From Candidatus Bathyarchaeota archaeon (GTDB lineage: Archaea > Thermoproteota > Bathyarchaeia > RBG-16-48-13 > GCA-020355125): 7,195 bases of DNA. Shown one piece after another: positions 1 to 6,465 of this stretch; the stretch's first letter is position 1, and every line of letters starts with the position of its first letter. Below the pieces are notes generated by a model, which saw only the letters and a program-made list of their open reading frames with translations, made no database searches and was not told where the DNA came from. The translations under genes and the position numbers were made by a program. The stretch lies in NCBI GenBank assembly GCA_026014905.1, contig JAOZHK010000244.1, forward strand, positions 1-7,195. The letters run 5' to 3'.

Positions 1-573
1 ATACTCGGGTTCTTTCCGTCGAAACAGAAAATAATAGAGATGACGCGGGGGCACTGCTGCGAGTTCTTCACATATGGTTTGCAGTTTTTCGTGAAGCAGG
101 ACGCCGAAATGGAAGTAACTTGATTTCGTCGATTTCTGAAACCGTTCGAGTTCATGTAACGTAATGGACAGTGAACTGAGGGCTCGTCCGTCACTCTTCA
201 CGAGAATGGGGTGTTCTTGACTCAGTTGTGCCACCTTGCGTGTCCATTGGTCATCCGCTGTCTTAATCTGGGATAAATAGGTGGAAAGCGGCGATTTCAC
301 CAGTTTATTGGGTTGAAATGCATAGCCCAGGATATGAATTTCTTTTCCGTGGAGTTGAGCAGTAACTTCAATCCCCGATATTAATAGGAGGCCGCGTTGC
401 TGGCTCGCCTCAAGGGCTTCAGGTAACCCAGCAACAGTATTATGATCCGTAATGGCGACTTGATGGACATCTAATCGCGCAGCTTCCTCTAATAACCTGG
501 TCGGTGTGAATAACCCATCTGAATAAATTGAATGCAAGTGAAAGTCTCTGATACTGGGCTGGAGGGGTTTCAT
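1..573 (-). CDS. PHP-domain metal-dependent phosphoesterase, N-terminal part (C-terminus outside window)
   Basis: The open frame begins at ATG 573 and continues without a stop to the window edge, giving 191 residues. The PHP (polymerase and histidinol phosphatase) fold is clear. FHLHSIYSDG gives H12, H14 and D19; ITDHNTVAGLPEA gives D43 and H44; GIEVTA gives E69; EIHILGY gives H80. These are the expected metal ligands of the first half of the barrel. The later ligands (a further His and a D-x-H motif) would lie beyond the edge. The N-terminus resembles the TrpH/YciV group, which hydrolyses 3',5'-nucleotide phosphates and trims 5' ends of RNA. Residues 90-191 are more divergent, so the substrate is uncertain. 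ATG 573 is the first start after an in-frame TAG, and an AGGT lies 8 nt upstream. The gene lies 55 bp after the last ATPase of the transporter cluster on the same strand and probably has its own promoter. Confidence 0.88.
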   Translation of the reverse strand, partial: MKPLQPSIRDFHLHSIYSDGLFTPTRLLEEAARLDVHQVAITDHNTVAGLPEALEASQQRGLLLISGIEVTAQLHGKEIHILGYAFQPNKLVKSPLSTYLSQIKTADDQWTRKVAQLSQEHPILVKSDGRALSSLSITLHELERFQKSTKSSYFHFGVLLHEKLQTICEELAAVPPRHLYYFLFRRKEPEY

Positions 574-612
574 GTTGTAGACCTATTTTAGCTATAAACT
601 GTGCTTACTCAG

Positions 613-622
613 TTATTTAAAA
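613..622 (-). promoter_or_regulatory. TATA-like box upstream of the PHP gene
   Basis: On the minus strand the 55-bp gap between the ATPase stop (629) and the PHP start (573) contains TTTTAAATAA, a good match to an archaeal TATA box. With the usual spacing of about 26 bp, transcription would start near 591 and leave a leader of about 18 nt that includes the AGGT. This suggests the PHP gene can be transcribed independently of the transporter genes. The assignment rests on motif and distance only. No hairpin plus T-run terminator for the upstream genes is visible; only the four T of this same box are present. Confidence 0.4.
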
Positions 623-628
623 GGGTGG

Positions 629-1726
629 TCATTCTAAAGCTAGTTCAGTTTCGAGACCGTCTTTGGGATAAGAATAGACTAGAATGCTTTCCGGAGCAAT
701 GGACATTGTGATATCTGTATTCAATGTTAACTGCCTTTTCTCTTCATCAATTATCTTCAGTACAACGATGTCTCCAGTGATTAGCTGAATTCTGATGCGT
801 CTGATTTTTCCAGAATAGATTGTGTCTATAATGGTACCTCGAAGTCTGTTAACTCTGGTATATGTATTGATGTTAATGAATTCTGGCCGGAAAGCGATGA
901 CTACTCTATCGCCAATGTTGTGATCGATGCTCTGTGTCTGCAGTCGAACGCTGTTTCCTAGATTGACGATGATACCCCGATCTGTTTTTCTTTCAACTAC
1001 ACTCACTAAAAAATTGGCTTCACCCACAAAGTTCGCAGTAAAAATATGCTGGGGTTTTGTATAGAGGTTGATTGGTGAGCCCGCTTCCACTATTCGTCCT
1101 TTTTTCATCACAATAACACGATCCGAGATTGACATGGCTTCCTCTTGATCATGCGTCACATGGAAGGCAGTTAACTTGAGATCTTTAACTAATTTCCGTA
1201 GCTCAGTACGTAATTCTGCCCGCACCTTCATGTCTAAGGCGCCTAAAGGCTCATCCAATAACAGCAACTCAGCTCTTGACGTAAGCGCTCTAGCCACTGC
1301 AGTTTTTTGCTGGGACCCACCACTCAGTTCTGAAGGATACGCATCGACCCGTTCACGCAGCTTAATCAATTCGAGCATTTCCAGTGCTATCGGTCGAATT
1401 TCTGTAGGCGAGATACCTCGAACTCTTGGACCGTAAACGATGTTATCCCACACATTCATATGCGGAAATAAGGCAATATTTTGAAACACGTAACCGATAC
1501 CGCGTTCCTCAATGGGCAGATCATTAACTCGTTGACCATTGATATGAATGTCTCCTTCATCGGGTTGAATGATTCCCGCAATATTTTTAATTAGAGTTGT
1601 TTTTCCACACCCGCTCGGACCAATTACCGACACATATTCACCATTTTGGATAGTGAAGTTAATTTGATTATTTGCAATTATATCCCCGTATCTTTTCGTG
1701 ACATTACTGATCTGGACTTCTGGCAT
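629..1726 (-). CDS. ABC importer ATPase subunit B (PotA/CysA/ModC-type, with TOBE-like C-terminal region)
   Basis: This 365-residue protein is the second of two consecutive ATPases. The nucleotide-binding domain is complete: Walker A GPSGCGKTT (36-44), Q-loop Q82 in FQNIALFPHM, signature LSGGS (134-138), Walker B LLLLDEP with D158 and catalytic E159, D-loop LGALD (161-165), and switch H192 in VTHDQEEA. Residues about 240-360 form a C-terminal regulatory region of the TOBE kind found in importers of sulfate, molybdate, thiamine, iron and polyamines. The signature helix is LSGGSQQKTAVARAL instead of the common LSGGQQQRVALARAL, but no catalytic residue is missing. The protein should sit on the cytoplasmic face and drive the permease encoded upstream. 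ATG 1726 follows the TAA of the preceding ATPase with no gap. GAGG (1735-1738) lies 8 nt upstream inside the previous coding region, so translation is probably coupled. Confidence 0.95.
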   Translation of the reverse strand: MPEVQISNVTKRYGDIIANNQINFTIQNGEYVSVIGPSGCGKTTLIKNIAGIIQPDEGDIHINGQRVNDLPIEERGIGYVFQNIALFPHMNVWDNIVYGPRVRGISPTEIRPIALEMLELIKLRERVDAYPSELSGGSQQKTAVARALTSRAELLLLDEPLGALDMKVRAELRTELRKLVKDLKLTAFHVTHDQEEAMSISDRVIVMKKGRIVEAGSPINLYTKPQHIFTANFVGEANFLVSVVERKTDRGIIVNLGNSVRLQTQSIDHNIGDRVVIAFRPEFININTYTRVNRLRGTIIDTIYSGKIRRIRIQLITGDIVVLKIIDEEKRQLTLNTDITMSIAPESILVYSYPKDGLETELALE

Positions 1727-2833
1727 TTAAATTGCCTCAATTTCTTTCAATAACCCCTGTTCCGGGTATGGAAAGATTAAGCATTCCGTCACTGGGAAAG
1801 AAATAACGACTACATCATTGGGCTGGAAACTTTCGAATCCTTCAAATATTAAGACTTTTGCTAAAACTCTCTCTCTGTTGTCAAGTAGAACTTGATATTC
1901 GATGAAACCGCCAATGAACATAGCGGTTTCAATCGTGCCCTGTAAATTGTTTACGCCCTCTCCCTCTTCTTCAGTGATCTTCGTGTCTTCAAGTCTGAAT
2001 GCGACAACGACCCGGTCGCCAATCTTGAACTGCGTGTTCTGGACACGAATCTCAAGTCCTCCTCGCAACTCAATCGTTGAAAATGTTTCATCGCGGTCAA
2101 AAACGTTGCCCTCAATGAAATTCGCACCTCCAACGAAACTCGCGACAAAAATAGATTGAGGGTGTTCATAAATCTCTTGCGGTGATCCTATTTGCTCGAT
2201 TTGTCCGTTTCGTAGCACGACAATTCGATCTCCTATCATCAAAGCTTCTTCCTGGTCATGAGTGACATGAATCGCAGTCAATGCTTGATCTTTCACTAGT
2301 TTTCGTAGCTGTGCCCGAAGATCTACTCTGAGTCGAGCGTCAAGGGCTCCTAAAGGTTCATCGAGGAGGAGAATTCGGGCCCCCGATGCGATTCCCCGGC
2401 CGAGGGCAACTCGTTGTTGCATTCCACCACTTAATTCGTGTGGGAATGAATCAGCTCTTTCTGCTAAATGCACCATGTCAAGAATTTCGCGAGTGAGTTG
2501 TTCTATTCTCTCGTTCTGCCAATTTTTAATTGTTGGCCCGTAAGACACGTTCTCCCAAACGTTCATGTGAGGAAATAGTGCATATTGCTGAAACATGTAT
2601 AATGTATCCCGTTCTTCTGGGGGTTTATCGTTTACGACTTCATCATTGATGATGATCTTCCCGGTATCTGTTTTCACTAATCCTGCTATACTTCGCAGTA
2701 AGGTAGTTTTTCCTGCTCCGGTTGGTCCTAGAATGCAGATGTATTCTCCATCTTCAACTGTCAAAGATAATTGATTGATAGCTACAATTTCGTCAAATCG
2801 TTTCGTTATATTTTCTAATGAAATAAGGGTCAC
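1727..2833 (-). CDS. ABC importer ATPase subunit A (PotA/CysA/ModC-type, with TOBE-like C-terminal region)
   Basis: This 368-residue protein has Walker A GPTGAGKTT (36-44), Q-loop Q82 in FQQYALFPHM, signature LSGGM followed by QQRVALGRG (134-147), Walker B LLLLDEP with D158 and E159, D-loop LGALD (161-165), and H192 in VTHDQEEA. The C-terminal region (about 240-365) is TOBE-like. Motif positions are identical to those of the next ATPase. The two align without a gap to at least residue 280, where both read IGDRVV followed by a near-identical AFR, and they diverge after that. This is a gene pair from duplication. The start is GTG at 2833, supported by a perfect GGAGGT (2840-2845) with 6 nt spacing. 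The permease stop codon is built into that site, since the T of GGAGGT is the T of its TAA. The protein is expected to energise import by the fused permease, probably as one half of a heterodimer. Confidence 0.95.
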   Translation of the reverse strand: MTLISLENITKRFDEIVAINQLSLTVEDGEYICILGPTGAGKTTLLRSIAGLVKTDTGKIIINDEVVNDKPPEERDTLYMFQQYALFPHMNVWENVSYGPTIKNWQNERIEQLTREILDMVHLAERADSFPHELSGGMQQRVALGRGIASGARILLLDEPLGALDARLRVDLRAQLRKLVKDQALTAIHVTHDQEEALMIGDRIVVLRNGQIEQIGSPQEIYEHPQSIFVASFVGGANFIEGNVFDRDETFSTIELRGGLEIRVQNTQFKIGDRVVVAFRLEDTKITEEEGEGVNNLQGTIETAMFIGGFIEYQVLLDNRERVLAKVLIFEGFESFQPNDVVVISFPVTECLIFPYPEQGLLKEIEAI

Positions 2834-2837
2834 TCGG

Positions 2838-4538
2838 TTACCTCCGTGTTGTGAGTCGAATGATTGCTAACAGAATCAAAGATAAAATGATCAAGTAAGT
2901 AGATGTGAAAAGAGCAGCAGGTAGAGCCAGGGCTTCAACCATATTAATAACCAACGCTGGAACAGTGATGTCTCTGCCCATCACGATAAACGTCGCTCCA
3001 GTTTCTCCTAATGAATGGGTAAATGACAGGATGAAGCCGGTCAGAATTCCACCTTTAATCAAGGGTAATGACACCGTTTCAAGGGCGTTATACGCGGTTG
3101 CACCAAGAGTTCGGGCGGAATCTTCAAACATCTGAATATCCGCTCCTTCATATGCAGCAATAATGGATTCAACAATTACTGGAACAGAAAACACGATGTG
3201 TGTTAAGATAATTAACCAGATTCCGGAGCTGACGAGGTTCAAGCCATTACTGCCCCAAAGAAGTAATACAGATAATCCCAGTGATGATGTAGGAATGATT
3301 AATGGTATTTTTAGTAATGATCGGATGATGCCGCCATACCATTTTCGTTCAATAATAAATGTTAAAGGAATTGCGATACACATCGAAATAAAGGTCGCAA
3401 CCAATGCGACGATAAGCGAGGTGAGAGTTGCTTTCGTTAGAATGTCAAAGTAGTTTGGAGGACCAAAAAGTTGATACAGTACTCCTCCCTGCTCTTTTCC
3501 CGTATAGGGGTCCGCTGACCAGTAAAAAATAACCGAGTTAGTGACCACAATTATTGGCAATATCACGGTTAAGATAACGATTATTAATGGCGTGAAATCT
3601 TTAACACGACTTAGCTTTTGAGAGGCGAATTTTTCAAAACGCATGATTCGGTTGATTAAAGTTTGAGGAAACTGAATCGACGTTTTAAAAGATCGGGATC
3701 CACGGCTAACATATATTTCAACTGGAAGAATGATTGCCCATGCTATCACAACTAAGAGGCTTCCGAGAAACGATGCTGTAGCTAATTTAAACTCTGCAGT
3801 CCATCGAACGATAGCGATCGAAGCAGTTGAACTTACGCCAGCAACAATCAATGTTGCTCCTGTTTCACCGAGCGAACGAGCAAAGGCTAAAACAGATCCT
3901 GAGAAAATACCTGGTAATGATAAGGGAAATAATATATTCCGAAATGTTGTTAATGGGTTGGCACCTAAGGTTCGAGACGCTGTCTCGAATGTAGTATCGA
4001 TAGCCTGAATTTTTGTTTCCAATGTGCGAACGATGTATGGAAATGTTAAGGCAACATGTACGATGAACACTATTAATGGAATATTAATGATCGGTAGAGT
4101 AGCATCAAGTGGAATGACACCTGCATTAAGTCCCAACGCGCCTCCAATTCCAGACACCGTAGTCCACGTTATTAATGTGGCAAACCCAAACCCTGATGTT
4201 GGGATTACCAGGGGAAGAGTTACGATGTCCTCAACTAAACTTTTTCCTGGAAACGATTTCCGTGCCAGTACATATGCTAAGGGAATTCCAAAAATCAAGT
4301 CAAAGAGCACTGTGAATAAAGATAATCGAAATGAGAAAAAGAGAACCTTAAGGATTTGTAGCCAATTTTCGTTACCAATGATGGGATTATCAAAGACCTC
4401 AATTCTAACTTCATTCCATCGCAGAAAAACGTAGGAAATAAGAAAAAAAGTGGGTAGTATGATAAAAATTATAAACGCTATAAGTGTTGATGACGTCACA
4501 AACTTTGGAAATAGAGACCTCTTATTTTTATAACCCAT
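2838..4538 (-). CDS. ABC importer permease, fused two-domain form (ThiP/CysTW-like architecture)
   Basis: The 566-residue integral membrane protein contains two homologous BPD_transp_1 permease domains in one chain. Hydrophobic segments fall near residues 15-38, 68-92, 103-125, 150-172, 210-232 and 254-277, then 315-338, 370-396, 407-428, 437-459, 496-519 and 541-562, so 6+6 are predicted. Each half has an EAA loop that docks an ATPase: one around 185-209 with RTLGAN and G192, one around 472-496 with RTLGAT and G479. Each EAA loop is followed by SLGETGAT (222-229 and 509-516), close to the segment seen in sulfate/molybdate/tungstate permeases. Residues about 280-312 are a basic cytoplasmic linker. 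Single-chain double permeases are also known for thiamine, iron(III) and 2-aminoethylphosphonate importers, so the fold does not fix the substrate. ATG 4538 has AGGAG 7 nt upstream, and the stop of the binding-protein gene lies inside that site. Confidence 0.94.
   Translation of the reverse strand: MGYKNKRSLFPKFVTSSTLIAFIIFIILPTFFLISYVFLRWNEVRIEVFDNPIIGNENWLQILKVLFFSFRLSLFTVLFDLIFGIPLAYVLARKSFPGKSLVEDIVTLPLVIPTSGFGFATLITWTTVSGIGGALGLNAGVIPLDATLPIINIPLIVFIVHVALTFPYIVRTLETKIQAIDTTFETASRTLGANPLTTFRNILFPLSLPGIFSGSVLAFARSLGETGATLIVAGVSSTASIAIVRWTAEFKLATASFLGSLLVVIAWAIILPVEIYVSRGSRSFKTSIQFPQTLINRIMRFEKFASQKLSRVKDFTPLIIVILTVILPIIVVTNSVIFYWSADPYTGKEQGGVLYQLFGPPNYFDILTKATLTSLIVALVATFISMCIAIPLTFIIERKWYGGIIRSLLKIPLIIPTSSLGLSVLLLWGSNGLNLVSSGIWLIILTHIVFSVPVIVESIIAAYEGADIQMFEDSARTLGATAYNALETVSLPLIKGGILTGFILSFTHSLGETGATFIVMGRDITVPALVINMVEALALPAALFTSTYLIILSLILLAIIRLTTRR
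2840..2845 (-). promoter_or_regulatory. Ribosome binding site that fixes the GTG start of the first ATPase
   Basis: GGAGGT lies 6 nt before GTG 2833 on the minus strand and merges with the permease TAA stop (2838-2840). This full match to the anti-Shine-Dalgarno core is the main reason to accept the GTG start, and it indicates coupling to the permease. Confidence 0.8.
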
Positions 4539-4545
4539 TCGAACA

Positions 4546-4550
4546 CTCCT
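4546..4550 (-). promoter_or_regulatory. Ribosome binding site of the permease, overlapping the preceding stop codon
   Basis: Reading the minus strand, TAG (4551-4549) ends the binding-protein gene and AGGAG (4550-4546) begins inside it, 7 nt before ATG 4538. A ribosome terminating on the binding-protein gene sits on the start site of the permease, which suggests translational coupling. Confidence 0.7.
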
Positions 4551-5679
4551 AGATCCCTGTGTTTCTGACTCTAACCCATGCGGTAAACATGGCTTCCATC
4601 ACTTCGCCTTTAAGAGGTTTTAAGACTGGCACACGTATTTCAAATTGGACACCATTTGAAGGATCAAACAAGGATTGATCAAGGGGGACACTTGAACTAG
4701 CAGGTCGAAATCCATAGATTTGTGAGAGCTCTTGATTCTCAGGTTTTAAAAGATAGAAAAGATATTGACCTGCAGCGAATCGCTGCCAAGGATCTATCCA
4801 AGATGCGTTCAAAATTACAAAGGGATGATCCGCCATGATTGTACCTTGTTCTGGGTATATCGCAATTAGGGGATCATTCCATTTACTTAGGGCTTTTACT
4901 GAATTGTCAATCACCACATTTTCGTAGATGCCAAAGAATTGGATGGCTGACGGGCCATTTTCTGCTGCCCAAGCTCCAAAGAATCCCGTGCTTTTACCAT
5001 AAGTGATTGATTTTGATTCGATGGTGGATACAATGTCAATTACGGTTTCATTTTTCAAATCATCGATTGTCAAGTCTTCAGGTTTTTTTCCTGCTGCTTC
5101 AGCAAATTCGAGAACTACGGTCATGGTTCCACCATTACTTAACAGTGGATCAGGATGTCCATACTTGAAATCAACGCCATCTTCAGCTAACCTGTACAGA
5201 TCCATAAAGCCTGAAACTTCGTGATCCTGAAGAAATGATCCCCACCCGGTTAATACTACGGGGGACAAGGCGATAGGCGTCCAATCAACAGCGAGATCAT
5301 AGTTGGCTCCCGTAATGTTTCGCCATTTTGTGTTCATATATGGAATCCATAAACTTGCAGCAGGACTCCAGATCGTTGGCTTCTCACTCCCATCAAGAAT
5401 ACGATTGACTGTGTCATGTGTTCCGGTCACAATCAGTCGCACGGTAATTGATATGTTAAAGGTTTCCTGAAACCATTCCTCAAATCGAGGCGTGACTTGT
5501 TCGACCCAACCCTGTTTCTCGCTGGTCAACAAAAAATCAATGTCTATCGCAGTTGGGAATTCACCGCTACCCCTCTGAGAGACACTTCCTGTATAAATTG
5601 ACGAGATCGCCGAAAAGACAATAAATCCAACGAGGATCCCTGTTAATAACAGCAGATATCCTCTTCTAACGAATAACAT
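4549..5679 (-). CDS. Extracellular solute-binding protein of an ABC importer, membrane-anchored (SBP_bac_11-like, type 2 fold)
   Basis: From ATG 5679 the protein has 376 residues. Residues 4-6 (VRR) precede a hydrophobic helix at about 8-28, a signal peptide or uncleaved anchor with no lipobox Cys after it. The mature part from about 45 has features of type-2 periplasmic-binding proteins: IDIDFLLTSEKQGW at 45-58, IWSPAASLWIPY (103-114), a GHPDP...SNGGT segment (174-185), GFFGAWAAENG (232-242), YPEQGTIMADHP (275-286), ILNASW (289-294), and GFRPA (323-327) near the end of the binding lobe. Similar WSPA-SLW segments occur in binding domains fused to von Willebrand A domains, but no such domain is present here. 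The same frame also opens at GTG 5766 (405 residues). I prefer 5679 because it puts the basic n-region directly before the helix and has GGGGT (5686-5690) 6 nt upstream. The substrate is not readable; an oxyanion is inferred from the permease. Confidence 0.85.
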   Translation of the reverse strand: MLFVRRGYLLLLTGILVGFIVFSAISSIYTGSVSQRGSGEFPTAIDIDFLLTSEKQGWVEQVTPRFEEWFQETFNISITVRLIVTGTHDTVNRILDGSEKPTIWSPAASLWIPYMNTKWRNITGANYDLAVDWTPIALSPVVLTGWGSFLQDHEVSGFMDLYRLAEDGVDFKYGHPDPLLSNGGTMTVVLEFAEAAGKKPEDLTIDDLKNETVIDIVSTIESKSITYGKSTGFFGAWAAENGPSAIQFFGIYENVVIDNSVKALSKWNDPLIAIYPEQGTIMADHPFVILNASWIDPWQRFAAGQYLFYLLKPENQELSQIYGFRPASSSVPLDQSLFDPSNGVQFEIRVPVLKPLKGEVMEAMFTAWVRVRNTGI

Positions 5680-5713
5680 ACAGTTACCCCAAGCCTCTTC
5701 AACTCGATATACC

Positions 5714-5743
5714 TTATTTAGATTCTCTACGTAATCTATATAG
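5714..5743 (-). promoter_or_regulatory. Possible internal promoter before the binding-protein gene
   Basis: If translation starts at ATG 5679, the gap to the DUF47 stop (5788) is 108 bp, much longer than the other gaps in the cluster. On the minus strand it contains CTATATAG (5736-5743) and then TAAATAA (5714-5720). A TATA box at the second site would give a start near 5691 and a leader of about 12 nt including the GGGGT; one at the first site would start near 5714. Either would let the four ABC genes be expressed apart from the DUF47 gene. Motif evidence only. Confidence 0.35.
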
Positions 5744-5787
5744 AGCTTGTATCGCAGGTTCAGCACATTAGCTGGGAAGTAGCCACC

Positions 5788-6465
5788 TTATTCCTCACTA
5801 GCAGCCAATACTATAATGAAGTCAGAAGTGTCCGCACACATATCTGCAGCGTGTTCCAATGAGTCCGCTAAATCCTTAAGTATGAGAAAAGTCGGTGGAT
5901 TCACTTCCTCAGAATTGCGAATAAATGAAAGTTTAGCCCGAAGATGATCTTCATCAATCTCCTCCTCTAATTCATCTACTTTACTCGCAAACTCGATAGC
6001 CTGGGAGGGATTATCTCCTAAAGCTTCAATACTGTTCCGAAGATTTACTGTGCATTCAGCCAAGTTTTTAGCCATCCGCCCAAAAATGGTTAAGAATTCA
6101 ATAGGTATATCTGATTTTGATATCACGAGAATGTTGACGCTGCGTGCCGCATCTTTCACGTAGTCAGCAAGTCGGTCTAAACGACTGATGAGAGCTTTTA
6201 AATCTTCTCGATATTTTGGAGGAAGTGTACCTTTTGTTAATTCGATGAAGATGGCTCGACGTAATTGATCGATCTCTACTTCAGAGATAAATAATCGTTC
6301 AATGCATTTTCCCGCCTCCGCTACTTTATTCTCAGAAAAAGCCGCAATTGCTTTTTCTAACTCTGCAACAGTATCAATCACTTTATTGATTTGATTCTGT
6401 GCTAGACTCAAAGTCATAGTTTGGCGGCGTTTTTCAAACCACGATAACAAGTTTCTCCGTTCCAA
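5788..6465 (-). CDS. DUF47/PhoU-like accessory or regulatory protein, copy 1
   Basis: This 225-residue, almost wholly helical cytoplasmic protein has no membrane segment. It shows the acidic and basic pattern of the DUF47 (PhoU_div, TIGR00153) family: SWFEKRR near the N-terminus (8-14), a SEVEIDQLRR helix (61-70), LPPKYREDL (81-89), DRLADYVKDAAR (97-108), VDELEEEIDEDH (163-174), and a C-terminal DLADSLEHAAD helix (198-208). Two antiparallel three-helix bundles with metal-binding acidic residues are expected. Family members are usually found beside Pit phosphate carriers; here the gene leads an ABC importer cluster. The start is TTG 6465, chosen because the plus-strand paralogue aligns from the region just after it (NITIWLSRREEKMVLSL against NLLSWFEKRRQTMTLSL). 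TTG 6450, with GGAG 4 nt upstream, and ATG 6417 are alternatives, the latter losing the conserved WF-RR segment. No ATG start is available in frame at the very N-terminus. Confidence 0.88.
   Translation of the reverse strand: MERRNLLSWFEKRRQTMTLSLAQNQINKVIDTVAELEKAIAAFSENKVAEAGKCIERLFISEVEIDQLRRAIFIELTKGTLPPKYREDLKALISRLDRLADYVKDAARSVNILVISKSDIPIEFLTIFGRMAKNLAECTVNLRNSIEALGDNPSQAIEFASKVDELEEEIDEDHLRAKLSFIRNSEEVNPPTFLILKDLADSLEHAADMCADTSDFIIVLAASEE

Noticed and set aside
600..640. A transcription terminator after the last ATPase gene.
   Set aside because: There is no hairpin and only a run of four T on the minus strand, which is better explained as part of a TATA-like box.
1176..1436. Plus-strand frames antisense to the ATPases (1176-1436, 1902-2159) and a minus-strand frame at 1951-2169 in another register.
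   Set aside because: The ATPases are intact over these spans, and the alternative frames encode low-complexity Ser/Arg-rich peptides.
629..2833. The two ATPases as an assembly duplication or a pseudogene pair.
   Set aside because: The sequences differ throughout at protein level, both frames are intact and all catalytic residues are kept, so this is an old functional duplication.
4024..4434. A plus-strand open frame of 136 codons inside the permease gene, and shorter ones at 2905-3135, 3163-3453 and 3730-4008.
   Set aside because: They lie antisense to a full-length permease with clear motifs, and their translations show no domain and no consistent start signals. They are shadows of the conserved gene.
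2838..5766. Naming the importer as a thiamine (ThiBPQ), iron(III), phosphonate or PstSCAB phosphate system.
   Set aside because: The fused permease fold is shared by several of these, the binding protein shows no motif I can tie to any one of them, and the presence of two ATPases fits none of the standard sets.
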